Notes: generated by a model not told the origin, from the sequence alone. DNA of 64,000 nt from an uncultured Bacteroidota bacterium (GCA_903851365.1 CAINOB010000103.1:62001-126000); one strand, 5' to 3'. Counted from the first letter of the stretch, positions 34,094 to 44,501 are shown. A program made the numbers and translations.

Positions 34094-34804
34094 CTATTCT
34101 TTCGACAAATTAACCTGAAAACACCAATCGGTCATTGGGTAGCACAGGCAGTAATAGAGTTTAATGTTTTGTGGCGTGTTTACATGATACATGAATGTCC
34201 TGTTACATGTTTCCCCAACCCAATCGGAGTTGAACCATCTGTGCGTCTGTTCTACCTTAATTTCAGTGTCCTGACGGCTCAGCGGTTCAAAGAATCCCTT
34301 CATGGATGATGGATCCTTGTCGCCGGTCATAATCTGGGTAAATTCAAGTTTAATTTCGCCTGCAGCGGTTATGTCTGCATTAACTCTCATCAAGCCCGAA
34401 CCAAAATCTATTGGTCCGCTAACCCAGCTTCCAATGTAAGGTGCGGGTGCTGTTACAACCGTTGCGGTAAAAGTCTTGGTTGAACCATCTTCTGCAGTAA
34501 CGGTATAAACCACCGGTCCGGAAAAATCTGTAAGCTGACCGGCTTTTGGGCTTAAAGTTGCCCGAGGCGATATTTCTATCGTTGGAATAAGCTGATTGGT
34601 ACTAACGCCAAAAGCAACCTCGGCCGAGACTGCAGTTCCGTTAATATCTCCCAGGTAATTCCTATCCAGTTGCGGGTTTTTGCTGGCTTCAAAAATCAAG
34701 GAGAGGATCTCCTTTTTACTGGATAATTCTTCCTTTTTGCAGGAAGAGAAAAATACTGCTCCCACTAGTAGGAACAGGGCCAGAAAGGCGGTCTTTCTAA
34801 CCAT
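34094..34804 (-). CDS. Lipoprotein with Ig-like DUF5018-type domain
   Basis: A 236-residue predicted lipoprotein (FLALFLLVGAVFFSSC, lipidated Cys22). Residues about 30-115 resemble the DUF5018-type Ig-like repeat of Bacteroidota surface lipoproteins (KKEILSLIFEASKNPQL, GVSTNQLIPTIEISPRATLSP, VVYTVTAEDGSTKTFTATV). The remaining C-terminal beta domain (GSWVSGPIDFGSG, MRVNADITAAGEIKLEFTQ) is unassigned and ends with three cysteines (NRTFMY preceded by Cys, YYCLCYPMTDWC). It lies 22 bases after ddl on the same strand. Confidence 0.75.
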   Translation of the reverse strand: MVRKTAFLALFLLVGAVFFSSCKKEELSSKKEILSLIFEASKNPQLDRNYLGDINGTAVSAEVAFGVSTNQLIPTIEISPRATLSPKAGQLTDFSGPVVYTVTAEDGSTKTFTATVVTAPAPYIGSWVSGPIDFGSGLMRVNADITAAGEIKLEFTQIMTGDKDPSSMKGFFEPLSRQDTEIKVEQTHRWFNSDWVGETCNRTFMYHVNTPQNIKLYYCLCYPMTDWCFQVNLSKE

Positions 34805-34826
34805 GGCTGATTTTTTTTTGGTTGAC

Positions 34827-35816
34827 CTAAAGTGTCATAGCATCCTCAATGAGGATGCTGAAAAGATCGTTGAGACTCAGGCCTGAAATGTTGGCCTGTT
34901 TGGGGACAATGCTGTGCGGGGACATTCCTGGAACAGTGTTCACTTCGAGGAACCAGGGGATTTTGTCGACCAGGATATAGTCCATACGCACTACTCCCCG
35001 GCAATCCAATAAATCATAGATCAATGATGACAGGTCTTGCACGGACCGTGCAGTCTCCGCGGAAATTCTTGCAGGCGTTATTTCGTCTGACATTCCTGGA
35101 GTATACTTAGCTTCATAATCGAAAAATTCCTTTTTACTGACAATTTCAGTAATGGGAAAGACATCACTCGATTTTCCGGTCTTAAACAGACCGCACGTAA
35201 CTTCGGTTCCAACCAGGAGCTTTTCAATAATCGCTTCCCGGTCTTCGTTTAAAGCCCGTTCGAGGGCAGGCAGGATTTCGCCAGAATGATTAACCCTGGA
35301 AGTTCCACAACTTGAACCTCCGTTGTTTGGTTTGATAAAACAAGGTAATCCAATAGCTTCAATAATATTGTTAATGTCGATAGGTTGGTCTTTTCGGATC
35401 AGGATGGATGGGGAAATGTTTATTCCACATTGTTTCAGGAACTGATTACAAAAATATTTATTGAATGTCAGCGCACTGGCAAACGAGCGGCAACCTGTAA
35501 ACGGCATACCGATTAATTCAAAGTAGGCAGGAAGGATTCCGTTTTCACCCGGAGTTCCATGAATCGAATTTATCACTGCATCGAAATGCCTGACTTTACC
35601 GTTTGGCTGCCAGCTGAAGTCATGCCGGTTGATGGGATAAACCGAACCATCAGCATCATAAACATTCCAGTCTTGCTGAGAAATTACCACCACACGTGCA
35701 TCAAACTGAGCCTTGTTGAGTTGGCTTAAAATGTTATTGGCACTGTTAATGGAAACTTCGTATTCACCCGAGTCTCCACCGGCAACAATCGCAATATTTA
35801 AGGGACTGGAATTCAT
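34827..35816 (-). CDS. ddl: D-alanine-D-alanine ligase
   Basis: A 329-residue ATP-grasp ligase that makes D-Ala-D-Ala for peptidoglycan. The N-terminal motif is IVAGGDSGEYEVSINSA (residues 9-25), then HGTPGENGILPAYFE, the ATP-grasp segment CFIKPNNGGSSCGTS and the metal/product motif WFLEVNTVPGMSPHSIVPKQ near the C-terminus. It sits between the RluD-like gene (76 bases) and a lipoprotein gene (22 bases) in a minus-strand run that also holds a PASTA protein, so the run has a cell-wall flavour. Confidence 0.95.
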   Translation of the reverse strand: MNSSPLNIAIVAGGDSGEYEVSINSANNILSQLNKAQFDARVVVISQQDWNVYDADGSVYPINRHDFSWQPNGKVRHFDAVINSIHGTPGENGILPAYFELIGMPFTGCRSFASALTFNKYFCNQFLKQCGINISPSILIRKDQPIDINNIIEAIGLPCFIKPNNGGSSCGTSRVNHSGEILPALERALNEDREAIIEKLLVGTEVTCGLFKTGKSSDVFPITEIVSKKEFFDYEAKYTPGMSDEITPARISAETARSVQDLSSLIYDLLDCRGVVRMDYILVDKIPWFLEVNTVPGMSPHSIVPKQANISGLSLNDLFSILIEDAMTL

Positions 35817-35892
35817 TTCTTTAGTAAATCAGGATTAATTACTAATCCACACTTTGTGTACGGATTTCTTGACATTTTTGTTTCATAAAAAA

Positions 35893-36942
35893 CTAGAGTT
35901 CCTGGGTGCGTCCGGCAAGATATGTATGCCATTTCCGGATGACCTCTGCCATATCGTATGGAAGTTCGGAATCAAATTGCATCCATTGCTTAGTTTCGGG
36001 ATGAATAAATCCAAGTTCCTTTGCATGTAACGCCTGCCTGGGCAGGATACGAAAGCAGTTTTCGATAAATTGACGATACTTCGTAAAGGTGGTTCCCTTG
36101 AGAATTACATTGCCTCCATATTCCGAATCATTGAATAATGGATGGCCGATATATTTCATATGCGCCCTGATCTGGTGGGTTCGGCCTGTTTCGAGCCGGC
36201 ATTCAATAAGCGAAATATAACCAAGATCTTCCAATATCCTGTAATGGGTGATGGCTGGCTTTCCCTGCGAATTGTCAGGAAAGACAGTCATAACCTGCCT
36301 GTTCTTAGGGTTTCTTCCGATGGCCCCTGTTATCGTGCCTTCCGTTTCTTTAGGGGTTCCCCAGACGAGAGCCTGATAAATGCGGTGTGATGTTTTATTG
36401 TAGAATTGTTTGCCCAGGTGAGTTTTTGCTTTTTCGGTCTTGGCAATTACCAGCAACCCCGAAGTGTCTTTATCTATTCGGTGAACTAATCCTGCCCTGA
36501 TATCCTCCTTCGTAAACATCTCCAGCTCACGATATCTCCAGGCCAGTGCATGTATCAGCGTGCCTGTATAATTTCCATGAGCAGGATGAACAACCATGCC
36601 CGGTTTCTTATTGATTACCAGGAGTGTTTCATCCTCATAAACAATGTCAAGCGGTATATCTTCCGGAATCAGCTCGAATTCTTTTCTTGGAAAAGTGAGC
36701 ATGATCACGATCAGGTCTCCAGGTTTTACCTTATAACTTGCTTTAACTGGATTGTTATTGACCAGAATGCATCCGGCATCTGCCGCATCTTTGATTTTTG
36801 TACGGGAAGTGTCCTGAAGCCTGTCGATCAGAAAACGATCAATTCGGATAAGTGACTGCCCCGGATCTGCAACAAATCTGAAGTGTTCGAAAAGTTCTTT
36901 GTTTTCCTCCAGTTCGTCGAGGTGCAACCACATTTTATTCAT
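35893..36942 (-). CDS. RluA/RluD-family 23S rRNA pseudouridine synthase
   Basis: A 349-residue pseudouridine synthase. An N-terminal S4 RNA-binding domain (IRIDRFLIDRLQDTSRTKIKDAADAGCILVNNNPVKA, about 32-68) precedes the catalytic domain, with the Asp157 motif GLVHRIDKDTSGLLVIAKT (151-169) and LETGRTHQIRAHMKYIGHPL near 250. Domain layout fits RluD, which modifies helix 69 of 23S rRNA, but the target is not proven by sequence. The ATG at 36942 overlaps the upstream T9SS gene by eight bases; ATG 36933, directly after that stop, is also possible. Confidence 0.9.
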   Translation of the reverse strand: MNKMWLHLDELEENKELFEHFRFVADPGQSLIRIDRFLIDRLQDTSRTKIKDAADAGCILVNNNPVKASYKVKPGDLIVIMLTFPRKEFELIPEDIPLDIVYEDETLLVINKKPGMVVHPAHGNYTGTLIHALAWRYRELEMFTKEDIRAGLVHRIDKDTSGLLVIAKTEKAKTHLGKQFYNKTSHRIYQALVWGTPKETEGTITGAIGRNPKNRQVMTVFPDNSQGKPAITHYRILEDLGYISLIECRLETGRTHQIRAHMKYIGHPLFNDSEYGGNVILKGTTFTKYRQFIENCFRILPRQALHAKELGFIHPETKQWMQFDSELPYDMAEVIRKWHTYLAGRTQEL

Positions 36943-38803
36943 GAATAATGATCAGCTTTTGTCTTGTGTTTATTCCGGAATCAGATTGAATGCCAATAAT
37001 GTAAATTCCTTTCTGAAGATCTGTAACGCTTATTTTACAGGAAGGACCCGACTCCAGATAGCTTTTTACCACCCTGCCCTGTAGATCAGTAAGTGTAATT
37101 CTCATTATTCCCGACTGGTCGCCGCAATCGATCCGTACCATATCGCTAGCAGGATTGGGATACACCCTGGCCAGAATATTAACTCCAGTTGATAATACAG
37201 TGGGATCAACCCCTGATTTCAGTGACTTATTGGCAAACACCGGCCTGATCATCAGCGAACCTTCGAATGATGACTGAGTCCAGTCACTGACGGTTTTGTA
37301 ATAAATGTCCTGACCATGATTGTTTTGTTTGTCAAACCCCACGTTTAGAAAATCTGATGTGGTTTGTATCCAGCCGATATAATAATTGCCACTGACCAGC
37401 TGCGATGTATCCAGCTTAATTCTTTGGAACTGGTTGATGCCATTATAAGCAGGCATTATACCGGCTTGTTTGTGAATCAAGGTTCCCGGCTTATTGTTAT
37501 CGTCGGCCCATATGGCCAGCGTAAAATATTTTTTGCTTGCATCAGCAAAACTGCGATTGAAATAGAAATCAACAGCATCCAGGGAATCTGCCGCATTGAA
37601 ATTTTTAAAACGATAAGCCACTTTCGCTGATTTTGCACCTTCACCAACCATTCCATATCCGGCTTCGGCCGATCCGTCGTCGTAGGCATAGTAATCCGAG
37701 AAGAGCTGTTGTGACACAATCTTGTCGTTTCCAGGTATCCAATCGGTTGCAGATTGATTCATATCGAGTGACACCTCAAAAAGAGCGGAGTCCTTGGCAT
37801 TTAGGGTAAATCCATAATTAAAAGTTGCATCGTATTTAAGAGTCTGAAATGCTTTAACCTCATCAGGGTCCATGGTTTTTTCGAAACCTGTTCCTGAGGC
37901 CCATATCGGCGTAATTTTAAAAACAGGTGTAAACACGCGCCGGTCGCCGGACAGGTTATTAAGATTGATCGGGAATATAGCTTTCACCGATGAAATTCCC
38001 GCCAACTTGAAATGTTCCCAGGGCATGGCGGTGTAGTTGGTCAATAGCGATCCTACCGGCTGGACGAGTGAAGCATCTTTCATAATGGTATCATTGAAAT
38101 GTCGTCCATTATTAAGATAGACGTAATCGATGTTCCAATGGTCGGCATTTACTTTCAGACTGGGCTCATAAGCAGGGGCCAGTGATGCATAATTCCTAAA
38201 CCGGAATTTGAATCCCGGTTGCAGGAAGCGGGAATCCGTAATATTCACCATTGCAATTTTAAAATCGCTGGTAGATGAGCCGGGCATACTCCAAACCCTG
38301 AGCCAGTGCTTGCTGTCGGGTGCATAGAATTCAACCACCAGTGAATCTTCAGGTTCCGGAGCATCGCCAAGTCCCTGGGGCTGGTAAAAAAAGCTCAGGT
38401 AAATAGTAGTATCCAGTGGAAAAAAGAGATTAATCGGCTTCGATGTGAGTGCATCAGCAAGAAAAGCTTCTGTGGTAGCATTACTATATACCTGACCAGC
38501 AGAATCGATTGCATCAAAAGTTGCTACTCCGTAGGTCGGAGGGTTTATGCAGAAAGTATTATTAATATAAACCTGATAATCGGTCCATATGGCACTGGTC
38601 GGAAAAGGAGATGAATTGCTAAAATCATCCATGACCGGAAGGGTTAATGTGTCGGGTACTCCGGTTTTAAGCGAAACAGGCCTAAGGCCTTTCATTAACG
38701 CTGGATAAGCGGCAACCGAGGACAGCCGCTCCTGGGCCATGCCTTGAATGCTTGTAGCGGCTAATAGAAAACAAAAACAATAGACAATATCCCTGACCTT
38801 CAT
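36935..38803 (-). CDS. Secreted protein with T9SS C-terminal sorting domain
   Basis: A 622-residue exported protein with a signal peptide (MKVRDIVYCFCFLLAATSIQGMAQ). The C-terminal 80 residues are a type A type IX sorting domain: ARVYPNPASDMVRIDCGDQ, MRITLTDLQGRVVKSYLES, ISVTDLQKGIYIIGI and RQKLIIIHE. The body is beta-rich with no enzyme motif I recognise; VEFYAPDSKHWLRVW and FNIDYVYLNNG-like stretches resemble the jelly-roll modules of other T9SS cargo. It sits between a PASTA protein (7 bases) and the pseudouridine synthase (overlap), so it is in a tight operon with cell-wall and RNA-modification genes. Confidence 0.82.
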   Translation of the reverse strand: MKVRDIVYCFCFLLAATSIQGMAQERLSSVAAYPALMKGLRPVSLKTGVPDTLTLPVMDDFSNSSPFPTSAIWTDYQVYINNTFCINPPTYGVATFDAIDSAGQVYSNATTEAFLADALTSKPINLFFPLDTTIYLSFFYQPQGLGDAPEPEDSLVVEFYAPDSKHWLRVWSMPGSSTSDFKIAMVNITDSRFLQPGFKFRFRNYASLAPAYEPSLKVNADHWNIDYVYLNNGRHFNDTIMKDASLVQPVGSLLTNYTAMPWEHFKLAGISSVKAIFPINLNNLSGDRRVFTPVFKITPIWASGTGFEKTMDPDEVKAFQTLKYDATFNYGFTLNAKDSALFEVSLDMNQSATDWIPGNDKIVSQQLFSDYYAYDDGSAEAGYGMVGEGAKSAKVAYRFKNFNAADSLDAVDFYFNRSFADASKKYFTLAIWADDNNKPGTLIHKQAGIMPAYNGINQFQRIKLDTSQLVSGNYYIGWIQTTSDFLNVGFDKQNNHGQDIYYKTVSDWTQSSFEGSLMIRPVFANKSLKSGVDPTVLSTGVNILARVYPNPASDMVRIDCGDQSGIMRITLTDLQGRVVKSYLESGPSCKISVTDLQKGIYIIGIQSDSGINTRQKLIIIHE

Positions 38804-38810
38804 TTGATCT

Positions 38811-39656
38811 TTATGGTATTAGGTTCGAGTCCTTGAAAAGTGTGTCGTTCACAATGTTAGTGGAATCCATTTTCTTGATTATCAATGAATCAATGGTAAG
38901 CCAAATATCAATGGATGTTCCCAGCTTGGATTGAGTTTTTACATCAGGGAACTGCCTGAAAACTTTGGCTTGCATGCTATCCCTGGCATTGGTAACAGTA
39001 GAGTCGTATTTTACAGCTCCCAGATTAAAGTAGCTGTTCATGGCAAGTATTCTTGCTGTTTCCCGGCTGATGTTGAGCAGGCTCGGCACGGGAGCAAGTT
39101 CATTGCTCAATCCCATGCCTACAACCAGCGTAATGCCTGAGCCTTTGGCAATATTGCTACCTTCGGATATCGCTCGCCCATCAAATTTTTGTCCAAGGAC
39201 ATAAGTTGGTGCGAAATGCGGTATATATTCGATATTAGCTATGCGAAGTCCAGCACTTGCTAATACTCTTTCTGCCTGACGATAAGGCATATCGAAAGCC
39301 TTAGGCATTTTAATAATTTGAGGAAACCAGCAATTGGTAATAAGAAATATTTTCCGATTTTTCTTGATGCCAGCACCCGGTTCGGGATATTGATCTAAAA
39401 CCGCTCCCCGGGGCGATTCCTCGAAATAGGTCGAGTCTTGAATAACCCACTTGATATTATTTTCAGCACATAACCGATTTACTTGTTGCAGAGACATGCC
39501 GGTGAAGTCGGGGACCTTGATTTTCTTACCATGACCTGTATAGAAATACAGACTGATCTGCACTAAAATCACCAGGCCGACTGTAATAGAGAGAGCTATC
39601 AGAACATTTTTCCAAAATATCCGGCTGAGCAGAAACTGAATAAAAGGTGACTTCAT
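38811..39656 (-). CDS. Stand-alone PASTA-domain membrane protein
   Basis: A 281-residue protein with one N-terminal membrane helix (ALSITVGLVILVQISLYFYT, about 20-40) and three PASTA repeats outside the membrane: VPDFTGMSLQQVNRLCAENN (about 48-110), MPKAFDMPYRQAERVLASAGL (about 116-180) and VPSLLNISRETARILAMNSYF (about 192-255). PASTA modules bind peptidoglycan in Ser/Thr kinases and PBPs; here there is no kinase or transpeptidase domain. The C-terminus is a short polar tail. A TATCTTTG box precedes it, and it leads the minus-strand operon through ddl. A cell-wall role is likely. Confidence 0.88.
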   Translation of the reverse strand: MKSPFIQFLLSRIFWKNVLIALSITVGLVILVQISLYFYTGHGKKIKVPDFTGMSLQQVNRLCAENNIKWVIQDSTYFEESPRGAVLDQYPEPGAGIKKNRKIFLITNCWFPQIIKMPKAFDMPYRQAERVLASAGLRIANIEYIPHFAPTYVLGQKFDGRAISEGSNIAKGSGITLVVGMGLSNELAPVPSLLNISRETARILAMNSYFNLGAVKYDSTVTNARDSMQAKVFRQFPDVKTQSKLGTSIDIWLTIDSLIIKKMDSTNIVNDTLFKDSNLIP

Positions 39657-39688
39657 AATTGATTAATGCTGTGATAACAACGTTTCGG

Positions 39689-39696
39689 CAAAGATA
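39689..39696 (-). promoter_or_regulatory. -7 box of the PASTA operon
   Basis: TATCTTTG on the minus strand (39696-39689) lies 32 bases before the PASTA gene start. No clear -33 TTG is seen. Confidence 0.45.
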
Positions 39697-39716
39697 AAAT
39701 TATATGACGGATTGAG

Positions 39717-40817
39717 TTAATAGGTTTTCAGCGTGTTGTACAAGGTATCCCGCTCCACCGGCTCCAATCCGCAGCTCCTGATCAGAGACACCAAACCATC
39801 GGTTGTCATCGCCGGATTCTGATCTTCGGCTCCGGCCATGGAATATATTCGTGTTGTATCCTCAATGGTACCATCGAGATCATCAACGCCGAATGAAAGC
39901 GATAATCCGGCAATCTCTTTCCCGATCATCGGCCAGTAAGCTTTCAGATGAGGAAAATTGTCGAGGTAAATTCTGCTGACAGCATAATTGCGCAGATCTT
40001 CAATGGTACTTACTTCACCGATTGTACCCAGGGCATTATTTTCTTTTCGGTATTTGAGCGGAATAAAAACCTGAAACCCCGCGGTTCGATCCTGTAATTG
40101 CCTCAGACGGTTCATATGGTCAATCCGATGAGTATATTTTTCAATATGCCCGTAAAGCATAGTTGCGTTGGTCGGAATTCCTGCAACATGAGCAGCTTCA
40201 TGAATTGAAAGCCAAGGGTCGGATCCTGTTTTATCCGGACAAATCATTTTCCTCAATTCCTCATCGAAAATTTCGGCTCCACCTCCGGGAATTGCATCCA
40301 AACCGGCAAGCTTAAGCCTTTTTAGTCCATCTTTTATGGATACCTGGCTTTTACGGAACATGAAATCAAGTTCTACAGCTGTGAATGCTTTAATAAATAG
40401 CTTTGGATTTAACTCTCTGATCTGCCTTATCATACCCTCATAATATTCAAGGGTGCGATGTGGATGCACTCCACCGACAATATGCACCTCGGTGGCAGAA
40501 CGATCTTTAAATTTATTGATCTCCTGCAAGATATCCTCAAGACTCATTTCCCAGGCACCCTCTTGATTGACTTTGCGTGAGTAAGAGCAAAATCTGCAAT
40601 TATGTATGCAGATATTTGTTGGCTCAATATGAAAGTTATGATTGAAATAGACGTTCTTCCCGCTTATTCGCTCTTTAACCAGACAGGCGAGCCTTGATAA
40701 ATAGCCCAGCCCCGCATGTTCATATAAATATAATCCGTCGTCTGAATCCAGTCGATTACCTTCAACGACAGATTTTTCGATTTCTATTAAACGATCATCC
40801 TGAATCCCTGGCATCAC
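39717..40817 (-). CDS. mqnE: Aminofutalosine synthase (radical SAM)
   Basis: A 366-residue radical-SAM enzyme of the CofH/MqnE group. The 4Fe-4S cysteines are in [16 protein letters not shown] (Cys70, Cys74, Cys77). [11 protein letters not shown] and [22 protein letters not shown] match MqnE, which makes 6-amino-6-deoxyfutalosine in the futalosine route to menaquinone; MqnC is the closest alternative but differs in those stretches. No other mqn gene is in the window. It is divergent from the flavoprotein gene at 40909, with a TACCTTTG -7 box upstream. Either of the two leading ATGs could be used. Confidence 0.85.
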   Translation of the reverse strand: MMPGIQDDRLIEIEKSVVEGNRLDSDDGLYLYEHAGLGYLSRLACLVKERISGKNVYFNHNFHIEPTNICIHNCRFCSYSRKVNQEGAWEMSLEDILQEINKFKDRSATEVHIVGGVHPHRTLEYYEGMIRQIRELNPKLFIKAFTAVELDFMFRKSQVSIKDGLKRLKLAGLDAIPGGGAEIFDEELRKMICPDKTGSDPWLSIHEAAHVAGIPTNATMLYGHIEKYTHRIDHMNRLRQLQDRTAGFQVFIPLKYRKENNALGTIGEVSTIEDLRNYAVSRIYLDNFPHLKAYWPMIGKEIAGLSLSFGVDDLDGTIEDTTRIYSMAGAEDQNPAMTTDGLVSLIRSCGLEPVERDTLYNTLKTY

Positions 40818-40842
40818 CGATTTTGTTAGATTTTATGGCCAA

Positions 40843-40850
40843 CAAAGGTA
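40843..40850 (-). promoter_or_regulatory. -7 box of mqnE
   Basis: TACCTTTG on the minus strand (40850-40843), 25 bases before the mqnE ATG, matches TAnnTTTG. The -33 element is not obvious. Confidence 0.45.
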
Positions 40851-40908
40851 CGACAAAATGCCATTTGGGCGATCGGCTATCTTTTTCGATATTTGTTCGC
40901 ATACATCC

Positions 40909-42498
40909 ATGACCCAAAAGAAGAGAGCCATTATAATAGGTGCCGGTCCGGCCGGACTGACTGCAGCTTTTGAATTGCTGGGCAGAACAGACATTGAAGT
41001 GGTTGTACTTGAGGCCACCCCGCAGATAGGCGGCATTTCTCAGACCGTTAATTATAAAGGCAATCGAATGGATATCGGTGGCCACCGTTTTTTTTCAAAA
41101 TCAGCCCGGGTGATGGACTGGTGGCTACGAATTTTGCCCTTTGATAGGGCAGAGGAGGAGGCAAAGGAGCTGACTTTGACTTACCAGACTAAAACTAAGA
41201 CAATTAAGACAGATGACCTGCCAGATAAACCAGTAGATCCGGATAAAGTGATGATGGTTCGAAACCGGCTCTCCAGAATATTTTATGGCAGAAAATTTTA
41301 TTCTTATCCCATAAGATTGGATATTAATACTATTCGCAATTTGGGTCTGATCCGGATGGGTGCTATCGGATGGTCGTACCTGATGGCCATGGCCAGGCCG
41401 ATAAAGCCGGAAAAAAGTCTGGAGGATTTCTTTATTAATCGTTTTGGTAAACTGCTTTTCCAAACTTTTTTCAAGGATTATACGGAAAAGGTATGGGGAG
41501 TGCCATGCAAAGAAATTAAGCCCGAATGGGGTTCGCAAAGGGTGAAAGGATTATCGGTATCTAAGGCACTCTGGCATGCCCTGAAATCTATCTTTCCAAA
41601 GGAAACCGGTATTGGCCAGAAGTCGACCGAGACCAGCCTGATTGAGCGATTCCTTTACCCGAAATTTGGTCCCGGTCAGCTTTGGGAAGAGGTTGCCACT
41701 CAGGTAACCGATATGGGCGGAATAATCAGAAAATCCTGCCGGGTAGTGCGATTGCAATATCATGATGGAAAAATCAAAGGGTTATGGTTCCGTGACAATG
41801 AAAGTGGTGTGGAGGAATTTTCGGAAGCTGATTATGTTTTCTCAACCATGCCTGTTCAGGACCTGATCAGTGGCATGGGGACAGAAGTTCCTGAGGCGGT
41901 GAGAGTAATTGCCGAAGGTTTGCAGTACCGCGATTTTGTTACGCTGGGCCTATTATTTCGCAGGATGATGGTTTGCCAACCGGACTGTACTGATGGCAAC
42001 AGGGTTCCCGATAACTGGATTTATATTCAGGAGGCGGATGTGAAAGTGGGCAGAATCCAGGTATTTAATAACTGGAGTCCTTACATGGTAAATGATCCTG
42101 ATACGGTTTGGCTGGGGTTGGAGTATTTCTGCCAGGAGGGCGACGATTTATGGAATTCTTCGGATAAGGAATTGATTCATAAGGGAATTATGGAGCTTTC
42201 GAAAATCGGATTCTGTTCGCCTGATGATTTTATTGATGGCACGGTTGTTCGGATGCCAAAAACCTATCCGGCCTACTTTGGTACCTACGAACAGTTTGAT
42301 ATCATTCGCAATTTTACCGATTCTATTGAGAATCTCTTTCTACTTGGGCGCAATGGGATGCACCGGTATAATAATCAGGATCACAGTATGCTAACTGCAA
42401 TGACCGCAGTAGATCTCCTTATCGAAGGTAAAACTGAAAAAGTTGCGATATGGGCAGTCAATACTGAGGAGGATTACCATGAAAGTTCTGAAAAATAG
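40909..42498 (+). CDS. FAD-dependent oxidoreductase, UDP-galactopyranose mutase / amine oxidase-like
   Basis: A 529-residue flavoprotein of the protoporphyrinogen-oxidase/UGM-like superfamily. The FAD Rossmann motif is [17 protein letters not shown] (7-23), followed by [17 protein letters not shown] and [14 protein letters not shown], the latter a pattern common to UGM-like and desaturase-like enzymes. The C-terminal FAD motif includes [20 protein letters not shown]. Its partner in the next frame is a GT-C-like membrane protein whose start overlaps this gene by 20 bases, which suggests a cell-surface glycan or polyprenyl substrate. The actual reaction is not identifiable. The start MTQKKRAI at 40909 is chosen over an upstream ATG at 40858. 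Confidence 0.8.
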   Translation: MTQKKRAIIIGAGPAGLTAAFELLGRTDIEVVVLEATPQIGGISQTVNYKGNRMDIGGHRFFSKSARVMDWWLRILPFDRAEEEAKELTLTYQTKTKTIKTDDLPDKPVDPDKVMMVRNRLSRIFYGRKFYSYPIRLDINTIRNLGLIRMGAIGWSYLMAMARPIKPEKSLEDFFINRFGKLLFQTFFKDYTEKVWGVPCKEIKPEWGSQRVKGLSVSKALWHALKSIFPKETGIGQKSTETSLIERFLYPKFGPGQLWEEVATQVTDMGGIIRKSCRVVRLQYHDGKIKGLWFRDNESGVEEFSEADYVFSTMPVQDLISGMGTEVPEAVRVIAEGLQYRDFVTLGLLFRRMMVCQPDCTDGNRVPDNWIYIQEADVKVGRIQVFNNWSPYMVNDPDTVWLGLEYFCQEGDDLWNSSDKELIHKGIMELSKIGFCSPDDFIDGTVVRMPKTYPAYFGTYEQFDIIRNFTDSIENLFLLGRNGMHRYNNQDHSMLTAMTAVDLLIEGKTEKVAIWAVNTEEDYHESSEK

Positions 42499-44239
42499 AC
42501 CGGTAACGTTACTCCTTGTACTGATCATTGTCGTGCTGACAGGCATTTATGCGATTGTTGGAATTCCATCTACCGAAGGTTTTAATCCAAGCGATGATGG
42601 TGTTATACTGGCCCAGTCCTATCGCATGATCCATGGGGAGGTTCCGCACCGTGATTTTATTTCCATTCGTCCGGCTGGTTCAGGTGTTATACATGCTATT
42701 AATTTTTACTCACCGCTTCCCCTGGAGATCTCGGCACGGTGGATGGTGCTTTTTGAGTATCTGTTCGGATCGATTTTTATCACCTCACTTCTTGCTGGCT
42801 CCTGGTTCCGCGGGTTGCGAAAATCCCTGTTCCTGCTGGTTGTTGGCGTATCTGTCGTGCTAATGTTTCTTCTGAATCAGAATCACTATAATCTTTTCCC
42901 CTGGACCACGATCGATGCACTATTCTGGTTCAGTTTAGCTTTATATGGATGGTATAAGCTGAAAAATAGTCCTGGAAAAAGAAATTTAGGATGGCAAATA
43001 CTGGTGCTTTTCGGCGCAACATCTTCCTTGCTGTGCCGTCAGACCTTTTTATTGCCAGCCCTGCTGCTTTCCTGCCGCATGATTGCCTGGGAATTCAGCA
43101 AGAACCGGGGGAACGCAGCAAGATGGATTAAAACCTTAATTCCAGCGCTGATTATTGGCCCTTTGCCAGGCTGGATTTATGCTGGGGTATTAACTTATAC
43201 CGTTTCGTGGAGTGAATTCATCAGGCAGCTTACCGGACGCACAGAATTGTGGGAAACCGGCTTTGTGAAGTTCTCTCACACCTTTTGGCATTCACCTCTG
43301 CTGATATTATTTGGCCTTGCAATCATTACCGGGCTGATCAAAATCTGGTACTCTGAATCAGGGAAAAATACTTATTGGGTTGATCTGGCCATAATGATTC
43401 AGAAATTTATCAGTTTCCTGGTCAAAGTCATTTTCGCATTTGCAGTATTTCTTAAGCCGGATTTTCTCTTCGCGATTTCCTTTGCTTTCTTCTGGATTCT
43501 GATTTTAGATATTTTCCTGATCTATCTTCATGACGGTCATTTACCGCGCTGGACCTGGCCGGCTTTCTGGATTTTACTGATTGCCTGGACAAGCGCGGTT
43601 TCGTTGGGTGATAATGCACCTGTTTTTGCTACCGGGTGGCTTGCCGGAACCGCTATGTTGATGCAAGTCAAGGATTTTTGGAATAGGATTTACAGAAACG
43701 CCAGACCGTATCAGTGGATCGCAGCTGGATTGCTGATGCCATCGTTGCTGGCTTTGTCCCTGATTGTTCAGAGGCAGGTTAACTATCGTGATCTGCCGGC
43801 TGAAAAATTGACTTGTGAGGGTGGCGATATTTTTCCCGGTTTGGCAGGTGTTAAGATTTCCTCCGGGATGTCGGACTACTTAACCGAGATTAAAAGAATT
43901 TATCAGGAGTCGGGTTCTCCCAAGGGGAAATTTATCGTCTGGCCCAACGATGCGTTCATCTATCCTCTTCTGGGTAGTAAAAATCCTTTCCCGTTGGATT
44001 GGATGCAATCTGCGGAATTTGTCGGGAGTGAAAAAAGAATCAGGGAATCGATCATTAAAATTCTGAAGAGTAAGGATATCGTTATTCTTGTCGAAAAGAT
44101 GAACATAAAATGGATTGCGTCCGTTCAGGTTGCTGTAGATTACCACTCTAAGGATTACCAATATCTTCAGCTGCTTGATTCATTAGCAATGAAGACCTCT
44201 GCAGAGAGCAGGTTTTTTACGGTATACCACACAAAATAA
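42479..44239 (+). CDS. Multi-spanning membrane protein, GT-C glycosyltransferase-like
   Basis: A 586-residue protein with about 10-12 predicted membrane helices. The first periplasmic loop has [19 protein letters not shown] (Asp39-Asp40) followed by [16 protein letters not shown] (Asp59), the acidic-loop pattern of GT-C enzymes that use polyprenyl-phosphate sugars. A soluble C-terminal part (about 440-586) follows. The start overlaps the flavoprotein gene by 20 bases, and the ATG at 42479 is preceded at a 5-base gap by GAGGAGG, one of very few Shine-Dalgarno-like sites here, though that run also codes for the end of the upstream gene. The sugar and acceptor are unknown. Confidence 0.75.
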   Translation: MKVLKNRPVTLLLVLIIVVLTGIYAIVGIPSTEGFNPSDDGVILAQSYRMIHGEVPHRDFISIRPAGSGVIHAINFYSPLPLEISARWMVLFEYLFGSIFITSLLAGSWFRGLRKSLFLLVVGVSVVLMFLLNQNHYNLFPWTTIDALFWFSLALYGWYKLKNSPGKRNLGWQILVLFGATSSLLCRQTFLLPALLLSCRMIAWEFSKNRGNAARWIKTLIPALIIGPLPGWIYAGVLTYTVSWSEFIRQLTGRTELWETGFVKFSHTFWHSPLLILFGLAIITGLIKIWYSESGKNTYWVDLAIMIQKFISFLVKVIFAFAVFLKPDFLFAISFAFFWILILDIFLIYLHDGHLPRWTWPAFWILLIAWTSAVSLGDNAPVFATGWLAGTAMLMQVKDFWNRIYRNARPYQWIAAGLLMPSLLALSLIVQRQVNYRDLPAEKLTCEGGDIFPGLAGVKISSGMSDYLTEIKRIYQESGSPKGKFIVWPNDAFIYPLLGSKNPFPLDWMQSAEFVGSEKRIRESIIKILKSKDIVILVEKMNIKWIASVQVAVDYHSKDYQYLQLLDSLAMKTSAESRFFTVYHTK

Positions 44240-44263
44240 AAAATCCCCGTTGTTCGCGGGGAT
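44233..44263 (-). terminator. Intrinsic terminator of rpmH
   Basis: Arms ATCCCCG (44243-44249) and CGGGGAT (44257-44263) with a 7-base loop. On the minus strand the stem is followed by a T-rich run (complement of 44233-44242), so it ends the rpmH transcript; it may also slow the plus-strand gene. Confidence 0.65.
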
Positions 44264-44301
44264 CGTTGTATCATTGCAGGGAACTACCCTGAGCTAATGT
44301 T

Positions 44302-44460
44302 CTATCTCTTGTGTTTTGGCTCGTCAGAAACGGACAGCTTTTTGCGACCTCTTGAGCGACGGTTATTCAATACGGCACGTCCGCCAACAGTTGCCATTCT
44401 TTCGCGAAAACCGTGTTTGTTCTTTCTTTTGCGGTTGTGAGGTTGAAATGTCCTTTTCAT
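44302..44460 (-). CDS. rpmH: 50S ribosomal protein L34
   Basis: A 52-residue L34, read on the minus strand from the ATG at 44460 to a TAG at 44304-44302. The protein starts [18 protein letters not shown] and continues [34 protein letters not shown], so the universal FQPHNRKR...HGFRERM core is intact and the C-terminus carries a short extra [12 protein letters not shown]-type tail. It has its own strong promoter and terminator. rnpA and the origin region, common neighbours of rpmH in other bacteria, are absent here. Confidence 0.97.
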   Translation of the reverse strand: MKRTFQPHNRKRKNKHGFRERMATVGGRAVLNNRRSRGRKKLSVSDEPKHKR

Positions 44461-44501
44461 GATCGTGTCGCTTTACGTATGTTTCCCTAAAAATTGGATT
44501 G

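Noticed and set aside
40858-40908. N-terminal extension of the flavoprotein
   Set aside because: The upstream ATG adds a stretch with no FAD-domain homology and overlaps the mqnE promoter; the Rossmann fold starts at 40909.
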